From: Pseudodesulfovibrio sp. JC047
Lineage (GTDB): Bacteria; Desulfobacterota; Desulfovibrionia; Desulfovibrionales; Desulfovibrionaceae
NCBI RefSeq assembly: GCF_010468615.1
Contig: NZ_WUEH01000005.1
Span: 124,001-188,000 of the forward strand
Length of the DNA stretch: 64,000 nucleotides
Direction: 5' to 3'
Numbering within the stretch: the first letter of the stretch is position 1; every line of letters starts with the position of its first letter. Positions 44,399 through 53,892 of this stretch are shown here, piece by piece. The position numbers were made by a program, and so were the translations under genes. The notes beneath the pieces are model-generated. The model made no database searches. It was given only the letters and a program-made list of their open reading frames with translations, and was not told the DNA's origin.

Positions 44399-45637
44399 AT
44401 GGACCTGCGCAAAGAATATTTCGCCTGTTTGGCATTGAAACACACGCCCCGCCTTGGTCCCAAGGTGTGGCGTGAATTGTTTGTCCATTATGACAGTGCA
44501 TTCGAAGCGGTTCAGGATGCCGCCTCATGGCCTCTTTACGCCTTGGCAACACCTGCGGTGTCCCGGAATTGTGTCCAAGAGGTCTGGCGAGAAAAGGCCG
44601 AGGATGAATACAGGAAGGCCACTCGGGCAAAAATGGAGGTGGTCACCTGGTTTGATCCCCGGTTTCCCCATGCCTTGAAACACCTTTCTGACCCTCCTGC
44701 CATTTTGTATGTTTCGGGTGATGTTTCGCTTTTCGAGAATCCTGGTGTTGCAGTCGTCGGCGCGCGAGAGTGTTCTCGCCTCGGGTTGGAAACCGCTGGC
44801 CGCATCAGTGCGCAGTTGTCAAAAATTGGTATCACGGTTGTTTCCGGCCTTGCCTTGGGCATCGATCGGCAGGCGCATCTCGGAGGCCTCAAAGGGATTG
44901 GGAGTTCCATCGCCGTGCTTGGATGTGGGTTGGACATCGAGTATCCCGTGGATAATGGTGATGTTAGACGACAGCTCGACAAACAGGGGTTGGTGGTCAC
45001 GGAATTCGGTCCAGGCGTGCGGCCGCGTGGTCAGCATTTCCCTGTTCGCAATCGACTCATCAGTGGCCTTTCGTTGGGGGTATTAGTGGCAGAGGCCGCC
45101 CATAACAGTGGAAGTTTGATTACCGCGCGTTTGGCTGGCGAGCAGGGTAAGGATGTTTTTGCCGTACCCGGACCGATTGGGCAGCCGACTTTTACCGGCT
45201 GTCATCGTCTGATTAAACAGGGAGCGGCATTGGTAGAGTCCGCCTCTGATATTGTGGAAATTTTGCGGTATGATTTTGTTCGAGAACTGGCTTTGATTCC
45301 TGACCCGCCTTCTGAAACGACTGAAGAAGGGGTTGACGTCAAACAGGCGAAGGTCAGGAAAAAATCGCATTCCAAGAAAAAGGAGCCCACAGCTAGGGCC
45401 TCTTCTTCTGTGGCGCGTAAGCGGCGTTCGTCCGTGGACAGGGAGGCGATGAACCTGACGGAAGAAGAGTCGAGTGTGTTGGCATTGATGGATTCTACTG
45501 ACAAGATTCATATTGATGCGCTTGGACGAAAACTCGATCTTGATTCTGCTTCGATCAGCCGACTTTTGTTGATGTTGGAAATGCGGGGGGCTGTCCAGCA
45601 GTTGCCGGGTATGTGGTATGTCGTTCGAGAATCCTGA
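44399..45637 (+). CDS. dprA: DNA-processing protein DprA
   Basis: A 412-residue protein that loads RecA on incoming single-stranded DNA. The SAM-like N-terminus (about 1-90) is followed by the Rossmann-like domain (VAVVGARECSRLGLETAGRI, VVSGLALGIDRQAH, VTEFGPGVRPRGQHFPVRNRLISGLS, SLITARLAGEQGKDVFAVPG) and, after a basic linker rich in K and S, a C-terminal winged helix of the DprA type (TEEESSVLALMDSTDK). Start ATG 44399 has weak ribosome-binding sequence. It lies after cpoB on the same strand; 170 non-coding bases separate it from the next gene. Confidence 0.94.
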   Translation: MDLRKEYFACLALKHTPRLGPKVWRELFVHYDSAFEAVQDAASWPLYALATPAVSRNCVQEVWREKAEDEYRKATRAKMEVVTWFDPRFPHALKHLSDPPAILYVSGDVSLFENPGVAVVGARECSRLGLETAGRISAQLSKIGITVVSGLALGIDRQAHLGGLKGIGSSIAVLGCGLDIEYPVDNGDVRRQLDKQGLVVTEFGPGVRPRGQHFPVRNRLISGLSLGVLVAEAAHNSGSLITARLAGEQGKDVFAVPGPIGQPTFTGCHRLIKQGAALVESASDIVEILRYDFVRELALIPDPPSETTEEGVDVKQAKVRKKSHSKKKEPTARASSSVARKRRSSVDREAMNLTEEESSVLALMDSTDKIHIDALGRKLDLDSASISRLLLMLEMRGAVQQLPGMWYVVRES

Positions 45638-45807
45638 TTGTCTAAAACGGATGAGAATCGTGGCGTATGGCCAGTGGGAGCGTCGTGGATTATCGAATGT
45701 CATTGGGGGGGGGCGAGTGATTCCCTTTGACAAAATTGGACAGAGTGGGCACTGAATGCGAAGTGTTGTTTCTTTTACGAAATACTGTGCTCTGAATCGG
45801 AAAATGT

Positions 45808-46200
45808 ATGCAGAAAATACCACTTAGTCTCGCTACTCCCGGCATGAAGTTGGCCAAACCAGTGCTCAAGGACGGTGGGATGACCATCATGGCTGAAGGA
45901 ATGGAGCTGACCAGCAGTCTCATTGCTCGTTTGGACTCCATGGATGTTGAGCGCATCACGGTGCAGGGGACCCCGGTGGAGATGGGGGGAGCAGGAGCCG
46001 GAACTCGGTGGGCCGAGCGTTTGGAGCGGTTGGATATTTTGTTCAGACAGTATGCCAACGACACTTGGATGACCCGCGTCAAAGGACGTATGGGACAGTA
46101 TTTTCAGCTGAAGGCTGCGGCTCAGGAAGCCAGGATGCGGGCGGTTGAGTCTTCCGTTGACGATGAACATGAGAATGGAGAAAATAGGCCGAGCGTATGA
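45808..46200 (+). CDS. Small protein resembling the N-terminus of HD-GYP regulators
   Basis: A 130-residue protein. Its first 55 residues (LATPGMKLAKPVLKDGGMTIMAEGMELTSS) resemble the region that precedes HD-GYP c-di-GMP phosphodiesterase domains in many proteins, but there is no HD domain after it; the rest is a helical basic tail. The stop overlaps the start of the next gene (an HDOD protein) by 4 bases, so they form one translational unit. It could be a split-off partner of the HDOD protein. Function unknown. Confidence 0.7.
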   Translation: MQKIPLSLATPGMKLAKPVLKDGGMTIMAEGMELTSSLIARLDSMDVERITVQGTPVEMGGAGAGTRWAERLERLDILFRQYANDTWMTRVKGRMGQYFQLKAAAQEARMRAVESSVDDEHENGENRPSV

Positions 46201-47033
46201 GTGACGATCTGAAAACCCGTTTTCGTGGTGAAATTCTTCAGGTCAAGGATTTGCCGACCTTGCCGCATGTGTTGAACAAAGTGACCTCGCTCGTGGAAGA
46301 TCCTGACGCCTCCACTGAGTCGATTGCCAAGGTTATTTCAACAGATCAAGTTTTGTCGGCCAAGGTTCTGAAAATGGTCAATTCGCCGATTTACGGATTC
46401 CCCGGGCGGATCAGTTCCATACAGCACGCTTTGGTGTTGCTCGGATTCAATGTCGTGCGGGGTATCATCATTTCCACGTCGGTTTTCGATATGATGGAGC
46501 AGTCCATGAAAGGGTTGTGGGAACACAGTCTGGGCTGTGCGACAGCCTGTACGCTCATTGCCCGTCGAGCCGGGTTTGAAGATCCGGAAGAGTACGCGGT
46601 GGCGGGGCTCCTGCATGATCTCGGCAAGGTCGTGACTGCGGTTCAACTCCCTGATGTCCATGCTTCAATTCTCAAGACCGTGCAGGCCCGACAATTCTCG
46701 TATTTTCAGGCAGAGAAGGAAGTCCTTGGGTTCGGTCATGACCGTATCAATGCGTGGCTTGCTCGCCATTGGGGATTGCCTCCCAATATTCGGGAGTCAA
46801 TGAGTCGGCACCACGCTCCGCAATTGGCGGAATTTTACAAGCCCATGTGCTGCGTCGTTCATTTGGGAGATTTCCTGATTCGTCTTTTGGAATTTGGCAA
46901 TTCGGGAGACGATCAAACTGCGTATTTGCGTCCCGAGGCGCTTATAGAACTCAAGTTCAAGATGTCTGATCTTGATAGGATCATGGATGAGCTGTCGGAT
47001 CAGCTTGTTGAAGTCTCCGATCTCTCTTTATAA
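46197..47033 (+). CDS. HDOD-domain signalling protein
   Basis: A 278-residue protein with an HDOD domain: LPTLPHVLNKVTSLVEDPDASTESIAKVISTDQVLSAKVLKMVNSPIYGF and AGLLHDLGKVV are family landmarks. The HD pair in LLHDLGK is present, but most HDOD proteins lack phosphodiesterase activity and act in signalling by protein contacts. It overlaps the upstream gene by 4 bases and precedes a REC-GGDEF protein by 28, so the three probably work in c-di-GMP or cell-behaviour signalling. The exact partner is not known. Confidence 0.87.
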   Translation: MSDDLKTRFRGEILQVKDLPTLPHVLNKVTSLVEDPDASTESIAKVISTDQVLSAKVLKMVNSPIYGFPGRISSIQHALVLLGFNVVRGIIISTSVFDMMEQSMKGLWEHSLGCATACTLIARRAGFEDPEEYAVAGLLHDLGKVVTAVQLPDVHASILKTVQARQFSYFQAEKEVLGFGHDRINAWLARHWGLPPNIRESMSRHHAPQLAEFYKPMCCVVHLGDFLIRLLEFGNSGDDQTAYLRPEALIELKFKMSDLDRIMDELSDQLVEVSDLSL

Positions 47034-47061
47034 TTTTAAAAATTTTTGCGAGGTCCGCTGC

Positions 47062-48036
47062 ATGAAGCAGCCACTTGAACAGTCTCTTTTCCAACGAAAA
47101 CAGCACGGATTTTTACTGACTCCCGACCCAGCCTTAATTCAGCTTGTTCAGCGTTTGTGGTCTCCTGATGTCCTAGAATTCACGATTTTCAAGCACGGCG
47201 GTCAAGCTATTGAACATTTGTTTAATGCCCCTCCTGATGTGTTGGTCGTGGATACACGTCTTTCGGATATCTCTGGTCCGGAGGTGACCTCCTTGGTCAA
47301 GAGTGAAAACGTCTACCGTCAATTGCCCGTCGTCATGTGTTTGGATTCATTGGATGATGAGCAGGAATGGGATTGGAATGCCGTTGAGGTTGATGATTTT
47401 CTTGTCAGGCCATTCAATCCTGCGGAGGTTCGGCACCGCCTCAATTTGACCCTGTGTCGGGCCATGCGCGCATTTGATGCGAATCCTTTGTCCAAGTTGC
47501 CAGGTAATTCCTCGATTCTCCAACGGATTCAGGAGCTGATCGAGCAAGGGGATGATTTCGCCCTGGTCTATTGTGATCTCGATTATTTTAAATCCTACAA
47601 CGATGCGTATGGATTTTCCCGGGGCGATGAAATTTTGATGATGACGGCTCGGTTGATTGTGAATACCATCCGGAGTTATCGTGACCCGCAGACGTTTGTG
47701 GGGCATGTCGGTGGCGATGATTTCGTTTTCATCATGTCTCCGGAGAAGGTCGAAGGCGCGTGTGAGCGGATTCTTGCGGCGTTTGACGACATCGTGCCCC
47801 ATTTCTACGACTCTGCGGATCGACGACGGGGAAACATTACGTCGGTTGATCGAGAAGGGAATACCAGAGTTTTTCCGTTGATGGCTCTTTCCCTTGCCGT
47901 TGTTATCAATCGGAACGGACGGATTCGGCATTATGGCGAAGTGTCATCGATTGCCATGGAATTGAAAAAAAAGGCCAAGAAAAATCCGAAGAGTTGTTAT
48001 GTCATCGACCAACGAAAAACGTCATCAGCACGGTGA
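47062..48036 (+). CDS. Response regulator with GGDEF domain (diguanylate cyclase)
   Basis: About 324 residues; start ATG 47062 with GAGGT upstream. A receiver-like domain (VLVVDTRLSDISG with the phosphorylatable aspartate) comes first, then a GGDEF domain with VYCDLDYFKSYNDAYGFSRGDEILM and the active-site GGDDF (in GHVGGDDFVF). The RxxD product-inhibition site is absent at its usual place before GGDDF, so feedback control may be relaxed. It would make c-di-GMP on phosphorylation. Its 3' end overlaps xerC by 38 bases. Confidence 0.9.
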   Translation: MKQPLEQSLFQRKQHGFLLTPDPALIQLVQRLWSPDVLEFTIFKHGGQAIEHLFNAPPDVLVVDTRLSDISGPEVTSLVKSENVYRQLPVVMCLDSLDDEQEWDWNAVEVDDFLVRPFNPAEVRHRLNLTLCRAMRAFDANPLSKLPGNSSILQRIQELIEQGDDFALVYCDLDYFKSYNDAYGFSRGDEILMMTARLIVNTIRSYRDPQTFVGHVGGDDFVFIMSPEKVEGACERILAAFDDIVPHFYDSADRRRGNITSVDREGNTRVFPLMALSLAVVINRNGRIRHYGEVSSIAMELKKKAKKNPKSCYVIDQRKTSSAR

Positions 48037-48958
48037 ACTCGTGCAGGGATTTCTCGCCTTTTTGGAGGTTGAGAAGGGCTACTCTTCTGCGACTCTTCGG
48101 TCGTATGGAACGGATTTGGACCAGTTCCAGCAATTTCTTCGAGGCAAAAAACGGACCTTGGAAATCCCGGAACGGATTACTCGGGATCATGTGCGAGGGT
48201 TTCTGGCCGAGCTGCATCGGCGGGAGCTTTCAAAGACGTCGATGGGGCGCAAGTTGTCCAGTTTGCGGGCATATTTCAAATTTCTCATGCGGCACAAGCA
48301 GATCGGAAAAGATCCTATGGCTGGTATCCGCAATCCCAAGCAGGAGCAGCGGCATCCACAGTTGTTGAATGTCGATCAGGCCGTGGCCATGATGGAAGTA
48401 GCGGTGGAACCTGACCCGGAAGGGCTGCGGGATATTGCGCTTGCAGAGGTTTTGTATGGGTCTGGGCTTCGAATCAGTGAAGCCATCGGATTGGACATGA
48501 ACGACGTGGATTCAGATGTGATCCGGGTGGTGGGCAAGGGAAACAAAGAGCGAATCGTGCCTCTGTCTGATGCCGCGATACAGCGAATTCGTCGGTACAT
48601 GGAGCAGCGGCACGCCTTTCTCAAGGATGACTACTCCGAACAGGCACTTTTTTTGAGTGTGCGGGCCGGAAAGCGGCTGGACCGGCGGCAGGCCAATCGG
48701 ATTATTGCCAAGCTTGCCAAATTGGCCGGACTGCCCAAGGACGTGCATCCGCACATGTTGCGACACAGTTTTGCCACGCATTTGCTTGAAGCCGGGGCAG
48801 ATTTGCGCAGTGTGCAGGAGTTGTTGGGGCATGAAAATTTGACCACGACACAGCGGTACACCCATCTGGACATGCAGCATATCATGCAGGTATACGATGC
48901 AGCGCATCCACGAGCGGGTGTGAATGGAATTAAGAAAAAAAACAACGATACGGAGTAG
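47999..48958 (+). CDS. xerC: Tyrosine recombinase XerC-type (chromosome dimer resolution)
   Basis: A 319-residue recombinase: the N-terminal SAM-like domain (LVQGFLAFLEVEKGYSSATLRSYGTDLDQF) and a catalytic domain with R in GSGLRISEAIGLD, K near VVGKGNKER, H-x-x-R in HPHMLRHSFATHLLE and the tyrosine in TTTQRYTHLD. It has the length of XerC/XerD (about 300), not of an element integrase. XerC and XerD are not easily told apart from sequence; XerC is favoured by the N-terminal style. Its start lies inside the REC-GGDEF gene. It would act at dif in the terminus region. Confidence 0.9.
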   Translation: MSSTNEKRHQHGELVQGFLAFLEVEKGYSSATLRSYGTDLDQFQQFLRGKKRTLEIPERITRDHVRGFLAELHRRELSKTSMGRKLSSLRAYFKFLMRHKQIGKDPMAGIRNPKQEQRHPQLLNVDQAVAMMEVAVEPDPEGLRDIALAEVLYGSGLRISEAIGLDMNDVDSDVIRVVGKGNKERIVPLSDAAIQRIRRYMEQRHAFLKDDYSEQALFLSVRAGKRLDRRQANRIIAKLAKLAGLPKDVHPHMLRHSFATHLLEAGADLRSVQELLGHENLTTTQRYTHLDMQHIMQVYDAAHPRAGVNGIKKKNNDTE

Positions 48959-48961
48959 ATA

Positions 48962-49468
48962 ATGGACAATCCCATGGTGCTTCTGGAAACCCCTGAAGGG
49001 GAGATCCTGATTGAACTTTTCCCGGACAAGGCCCCAAAGACCGTTGCCAATTTTTTGCAATATGTTGACGATGAGTTTTACGATGGCACCCTGTTTCACC
49101 GTGTTATCAAAGGCTTCATGGTTCAGACTGGCGGATTGACCTTTTCCATGGAGGAAAAGGAAACCCGTGCTCCTCTTGAAAATGAGGCGACTAATGGACT
49201 GAAAAATGTGGCCGGTTCCGTGGCGATGGGCCGGTTGCCCGAGCCGCACAGTGCCACCAGCCAGTTTTATATCAATGTGGCTGACAATCCGGATTTGGAC
49301 CATACGGGCGAAGAGGATGAGAATTTTGGCTATTGCGTTTTTGGCGAAGTGATTGATGGCATGGATGTCGCTATCAAGATCAGCAAGGCGAAAACGAAGA
49401 GCTATCAAGGTTTTGATGACGTTCCGGTCGATCCGGTCTCTGTCATATCCGCCCGACGGTTTGAGTAA
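48962..49468 (+). CDS. ppi: Peptidyl-prolyl cis-trans isomerase, cyclophilin type
   Basis: A 168-residue cytoplasmic cyclophilin with no signal peptide. Active-site landmarks are present: FHRVIKGFMVQTGG with the catalytic arginine, VAMGR and SATSQFYINVADNPDLDH. It catalyses proline isomerisation during folding. It starts 3 bases after xerC and is followed by a terminator, so it is the end of the plus-strand run starting near 45.8 kb. Confidence 0.94.
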   Translation: MDNPMVLLETPEGEILIELFPDKAPKTVANFLQYVDDEFYDGTLFHRVIKGFMVQTGGLTFSMEEKETRAPLENEATNGLKNVAGSVAMGRLPEPHSATSQFYINVADNPDLDHTGEEDENFGYCVFGEVIDGMDVAIKISKAKTKSYQGFDDVPVDPVSVISARRFE

Positions 49469-49485
49469 GTTCTGTTGAGAATGAA

Positions 49486-49515
49486 AAAGGCGAGATCCGA
49501 GGATCTCGCCTTTTT
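49486..49515. terminator. Bidirectional terminator after the cyclophilin
   Basis: AAGGCGAGATCC / GGATCTCGCCTT is a perfect 12-bp stem with T-run TTTTTTT after it and A-run before it; it serves the convergent genes on both sides. Confidence 0.9.
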
Positions 49516-49535
49516 TTGTGAGTAAGTGATGGTGT

Positions 49536-50681
49536 TTAAGAGCGAATTTTCTTTTCCGCTTCTTGAAGTATTTTGCTCGCGTCCTGATACTTCTTTTCCG
49601 CTTCTTCCTTGAGACCGTTCATGAGTTCTTTCACGGTGACAATCTTGTCAACGAGGTAGGCATTGGCACCGGCAAAAGCAAAACCGTTTTTGAGTTTGCC
49701 CCTGTATGCGTTGACCAGAGCCTGCGCAATGCAGTAGGGCGAGTTCTCTTCGGCACAGGAATGCAGGCACTTGTATACGCATTTTTTGGGCTTTTTGATG
49801 CCGCTTGAAACCGCGTCGAGGAAGCTGTTTTTCAAGGCGCGTCCCGGCATCCCGACAGGGCTTTTGATGATGGTGATATCTTCTTTTTTGGCATTGATGT
49901 AGGCCTGTTTGAAAGCATCGTCGGCATCGCATTCTTCGGTGGCGACAAAACGGGTGCCCATCTGGACCCCGGAAGCTCCCATTTCCAGGAATTTGGCGAT
50001 ATCGCCGCCGGTATACACACCGCCAGCCGCTATAACCGGGATGTCTTTGTTGTGTGATTCCTTGTACGGATTGACCACGTCCATGACATCGGTGACGATA
50101 TTTTCGAGTTGGTAATCGGGATCGTCGATCTGTTCGGCCTTGAAACCGAGATGGCCACCCGCCTTGGGACCTTCAACGACAAAGCCGTCGGGAAGGTAGT
50201 CAAAGCGTTTCAGCCATTTGCGGCACAGGATTGATGCGGCTCGGCCAGAAGAGACAATGGGGACAAGCTTGGTCCGCATGTCGTCCTTCATTTCATCGGA
50301 CATCTCGCGAAGATAGCTCGGAAGGTCAAGGGGCAGTCCTGCACCGGATATGATGACATCCACTTTTTCGCGGAGAGATGTGCGTACCATGTCGCCGTAG
50401 TTGGTCAGGGCACACATGATGTTCACACCGAGCAGGCCGTCCGTCATTTTGGAACGAGCTTTTCTGATTTCATCAATGAGTCCACGATGATCTGCGCCAA
50501 CTGGATCGGTGGCGCGTCTGGGATCACGCATACCGATCATGGATGTTGCGATAACACCGACGCCGCCTTCGTTGGCCACGGCACTTGCCAGGCCGGAAAG
50601 GGATATGCCGACGCCCATGCCACCCTGAATGATGGGAAGCTTGGCCGTCAGGTCACCGAAAGAAAGATTCGGAAGTTTCAT
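49536..50681 (-). CDS. Nitronate monooxygenase-like FMN enzyme
   Basis: About 381 residues; start ATG 50681 (MKLPNLSFGD) with GAGGT before it. The fold is the FMN-binding TIM barrel of the nitronate monooxygenase / 2-nitropropane dioxygenase family: LPIIQGGMGVGISLSGLASAVANEGGVGVI at the start, VDVIISGAGLP, then GGHLGF and IAAGGVYTGGDIAKFLEMGASGVQMGTRF. FabK enoyl-ACP reductases are related and have the same fold, so that role cannot be excluded. A cysteine-rich insert (KCVYKCLHSC) near residue 300 is unusual. It is alone on the minus strand, convergent with the cyclophilin. Confidence 0.85.
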   Translation of the reverse strand: MKLPNLSFGDLTAKLPIIQGGMGVGISLSGLASAVANEGGVGVIATSMIGMRDPRRATDPVGADHRGLIDEIRKARSKMTDGLLGVNIMCALTNYGDMVRTSLREKVDVIISGAGLPLDLPSYLREMSDEMKDDMRTKLVPIVSSGRAASILCRKWLKRFDYLPDGFVVEGPKAGGHLGFKAEQIDDPDYQLENIVTDVMDVVNPYKESHNKDIPVIAAGGVYTGGDIAKFLEMGASGVQMGTRFVATEECDADDAFKQAYINAKKEDITIIKSPVGMPGRALKNSFLDAVSSGIKKPKKCVYKCLHSCAEENSPYCIAQALVNAYRGKLKNGFAFAGANAYLVDKIVTVKELMNGLKEEAEKKYQDASKILQEAEKKIRS

Positions 50682-51003
50682 TGGTTTTACCTCATATTTT
50701 TCTGAAGATACGTTCGTGTGCTTGATAATGCAATTCAAGTCAAGATAAACAGGTGTTTGAATCTTTTATAAATGAATTCAAAGCTCGTTTGAAGTCTTTA
50801 AACATGTCGAATATTTGTATTTTTACAAAAAAGCAAAATCAATTTGGAAGTGAGTATCGTTTCTTTGAATATCAGGTGGCGCAGTGCATGGTTCGTGCGT
50901 CGATGTTGAAAATCATGAATTGTCCGGTTTCATATCGCCTTTTTGAATCGACACATGGGATCTCGACCTTGGACTGGCTGATCATTGGTGCTTCAGTTTT
51001 TTG
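50682..51003. other. Non-coding gap between the NMO-like gene and addB
   Basis: These 322 bases separate the stop of addB from the start of the NMO-like gene, both on the minus strand. No ribosome-binding site, tRNA or strong hairpin is seen. A 122-codon plus-strand frame from 50753 crosses into the end of addB and has no coding character. The promoter for the NMO-like gene must lie here. Confidence 0.6.
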
Positions 51004-53892
51004 TCATTTCCCACACGGTTCCTTGAAATCGCACCATGTACATGCCGGTCCCGGCTGTGGAGTGAAGTTTTGTGCCAACAGCATATGCCGTATTAAAGTG
51101 CGAATCAATACAGGAATTTGATCTTTTATGCTTTCTTCCCGTTCTTCGTCGGTCAGTTTTGGGCCGAATAGGAGCTGTTCCTTGCCATCCTTGGCCAATT
51201 CGATCAGTCCGGCATCGTGAGGCAGGAATCGTTCACACTGGGTGTATAAATGAAGATAAACGGGCATCTGGACACTTCGGATTGCTGCTGCCATATCGGG
51301 TATGAGTGAGATATCAACCACGTCAGGCCCGAAGGTCTGGATACGATCCCACAGTTCCATATCATCCCACATCTTTTTTTGCGGAAGATGGCCTTGCCCC
51401 GTTTTGTAATCCAGAATGACGATTGATTCTTCGCGTTGTTCAATTCGATCGATTTGTCCGGCCAGAGGAATGGTCAGCCCGTCCACATCAACCGTGGTGG
51501 CAAGCGGTTGTTCCAATCCGAGCAGGGTTGCGGTCTGTTGTGAGGCCAGAAATTGTGTCAGACGAAAACGGCCAGTCTTTTTCAAGGCCATGCGGGTATC
51601 CAACGGCAAGCGGGAAAAAAGGTCATGCGAATTGAAGACCTCGTCAAATTTTTCCGTCAATGGAATGGGGTCGAGTTTATCCAGTTCCGTGAGTACACCG
51701 ATGAACGGAGTCAAATATTCCTTGAGCACTTCGTGGACCATGGACCCGAATTCACTGCGGTCGCCGTCTTCATTGACCGTGTCCAGAGGACGTACTGGAC
51801 TCAGGTAGCTGTAAAAGAACCGTTTTGGGCAGTTCATGTATTGATCTAGTCTGGAGGGAGAGAGTCCTTTGGTACAGAGTTTGTCGATCAGTGCGGCGTG
51901 GATGCTTTCCGTGATCGGGATGGCGGCTGGTGCCCCGGGAATCGAGCTGGTGGGAAAGGTCACGGCTCTGACGAGATCGCTTCCGGTCTCGATCAATTCT
52001 CTTCGTTCTTTTTCCTGTTCCCACAGGAGCTGTTCCACAAATCGACTACGCACGGACTTGGAATCCAGCAATCCGGGTTGGATGCCGTTTTGATAATAGA
52101 TGACGGCCTCATCCGTTCCTTTGAGCAGCCGATAGAAGTTGTATCCCGAAACATTGTCTCGTTCTCGCGAGTCCGGCAGGCCCAGCAGTTTCCTGAGTGG
52201 GTCGGGCAAAAGCGGATCATATGGATTGGTTCCCGGAAGCCGTTCTTCCACCGCATCAAGGATGTACAGTCGTTTGAAATGAAGCAGTCGAGTTTCGAGA
52301 ACTCCGAGCACTTGCAGTCCGGCTAGTGGGTCCGGTTCGAATGAGACTCGTTCAAGTGACATCATACGTCGGGCAAATGCGTGGCGGGTGGTTTGGCTGA
52401 AAGGAATGATGCTTGCCTCGGCCTGTTTCAATTGCGGTATCACTGAATTGGTCAGGCGGAACAGGCATTCGGCATCCATTAGATAGGTGTGCCAGAGCCG
52501 TTCGCCGTGGGCGTGCAGGAGTGTGGCCAGTCCGGTAAGGGCGTCTCCGAGGTCTGCCAGACTTTCAACGGGTTCAAAGCGAGTCAGGCAGCATTCGAGA
52601 ATCTCCAGACGCAATGGTTCGGCGATTTTGGTATCGACATCCGTGAGCACCTCATCGCCATACGGCGGGAGCCAGTCCATGGGGTCGAGATATTTTTCGC
52701 CTTGTCGCATGGTGGATTCCCAGACGTGGAATATTCGGCGCAAGGGTTTTTCGTCCGGTCCGAGCAATCGCAAATAGGGATGCCGGATAAGGGCGATCAG
52801 GTCTTTCCAGTAATACCGGCCATCTTCACGTCGATTTTCTTGCAAGGTCAGCAAGGTCTCGACCAAACGAGCCAGCGAGGTTCGTTCGAGTGGATACCCC
52901 ATGGAAATGTTGGGTTCCACATCAGGTAGGCCATGCAGGACCGGAAGGAGTGCGCCTTCATCCGGGAGGACGACTGCGGTTTCATCCAGCGTGGTCGCGG
53001 CGTTCATGTCCGTGGTCAACCCGGCCAGTTGTGAATGTCGGTCATAGCCTTCGCAAAAACGGATGGTTGGAGCGGTGGCTGGGGTATCGAATTGCAGTGG
53101 GATTTCGGCGTGTGTGTGCCACCGTTCCAGCCATGCGGTATGTTCCGCTGCACTCCAGTGTGCTCGTTCGTGATGCGCCAGTGCCGGATCACTGTGGATG
53201 ATCGGATGGAGAATGTCTGCTTCCCATAGCCGTTTGAAAAAAGTGTCTTCAACGCCGCTCAAGGCATAAAATCCCGCTGCGATGATTTGTTTTTCCTGGA
53301 CAGCTTCCAGAATGGCGTCTGGGTTTTCGGTGATGAATCGGGCGTCCATGCCCGAGGTGGTCCAGCCTTTCGCTGTCAGCCGGGCGGAGTACTCGGCGTG
53401 AATGGCACTGAGTTGTTCCAACAGTCCGGCAGCATAGGCCGACACTTCGCCTTCCATATAACTCAAGTCATCGGGTTCGATTTCCTGGCGCATGAGGTCA
53501 TCCATGAGCTTGGCCAACCGGATTCCCCAGGGCAGGAATTGCTCATGGTCCAACTTCGGCAATTGTGAGAGGAGTGACCCTTTGGCTGTTCGAAGGTCAT
53601 TGACCACAGCGCGTAAGGTTTCTACCAGATCGAGTTGGTTGGCGCGGATCGGCGGGACTGGTACCAGCGTGCGATGGAGATTTGTCACGAAATCCGCGAT
53701 GGATGTCATGTGCGGCATGAACATGGGCTTGGGCAGGTCCGGATGGGTCGCGAGTAACGCCTTGACGTGCCGACGAGGCCTATTGTGCGGAAAGAGGACA
53801 ATGGTGTCGCGTAAGTCGCCGCGTTCGATGAGCAATTCGGCGACAGCGGGCATGAAATCGATATGCCATGGAATAAGGGTAATGGATCGCAT
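51004..53892 (-). CDS. addB: AddB-type subunit of the AddAB helicase-nuclease
   Basis: A 962-residue protein. The N-terminus (VFLFPHNRPRRHVKALL-like in IVLFPHNRPRRHVKALLA) lacks a Walker A, as in the AddB group of proteobacteria. The C-terminal 200 residues are a RecB-type nuclease: LSPSRLDQYMNCPKRFFY, then ILDYKTGQ with the catalytic D-x-K, QMPVYLHLY, and the tail CTWCDFKEPCG, which with the earlier cysteine can hold the [4Fe-4S] cluster of AddB. It processes DNA ends for RecA loading. Its ATG starts right after the addA stop (TAAATG), so the two subunits are made together. Confidence 0.9.
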   Translation of the reverse strand: MRSITLIPWHIDFMPAVAELLIERGDLRDTIVLFPHNRPRRHVKALLATHPDLPKPMFMPHMTSIADFVTNLHRTLVPVPPIRANQLDLVETLRAVVNDLRTAKGSLLSQLPKLDHEQFLPWGIRLAKLMDDLMRQEIEPDDLSYMEGEVSAYAAGLLEQLSAIHAEYSARLTAKGWTTSGMDARFITENPDAILEAVQEKQIIAAGFYALSGVEDTFFKRLWEADILHPIIHSDPALAHHERAHWSAAEHTAWLERWHTHAEIPLQFDTPATAPTIRFCEGYDRHSQLAGLTTDMNAATTLDETAVVLPDEGALLPVLHGLPDVEPNISMGYPLERTSLARLVETLLTLQENRREDGRYYWKDLIALIRHPYLRLLGPDEKPLRRIFHVWESTMRQGEKYLDPMDWLPPYGDEVLTDVDTKIAEPLRLEILECCLTRFEPVESLADLGDALTGLATLLHAHGERLWHTYLMDAECLFRLTNSVIPQLKQAEASIIPFSQTTRHAFARRMMSLERVSFEPDPLAGLQVLGVLETRLLHFKRLYILDAVEERLPGTNPYDPLLPDPLRKLLGLPDSRERDNVSGYNFYRLLKGTDEAVIYYQNGIQPGLLDSKSVRSRFVEQLLWEQEKERRELIETGSDLVRAVTFPTSSIPGAPAAIPITESIHAALIDKLCTKGLSPSRLDQYMNCPKRFFYSYLSPVRPLDTVNEDGDRSEFGSMVHEVLKEYLTPFIGVLTELDKLDPIPLTEKFDEVFNSHDLFSRLPLDTRMALKKTGRFRLTQFLASQQTATLLGLEQPLATTVDVDGLTIPLAGQIDRIEQREESIVILDYKTGQGHLPQKKMWDDMELWDRIQTFGPDVVDISLIPDMAAAIRSVQMPVYLHLYTQCERFLPHDAGLIELAKDGKEQLLFGPKLTDEEREESIKDQIPVLIRTLIRHMLLAQNFTPQPGPACTWCDFKEPCGK

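Noticed and set aside
47999-48958. The second tyrosine recombinase as an integrase of a further element
   Set aside because: Its length and motifs are those of XerC/XerD, no tRNA or direct repeats flank it, and the genes around it are ordinary chromosomal ones.
50753-51121. A 122-codon plus-strand frame in the gap before addB
   Set aside because: It runs into the antisense of the addB end, has no ribosome-binding site and a composition unlike neighbouring genes.
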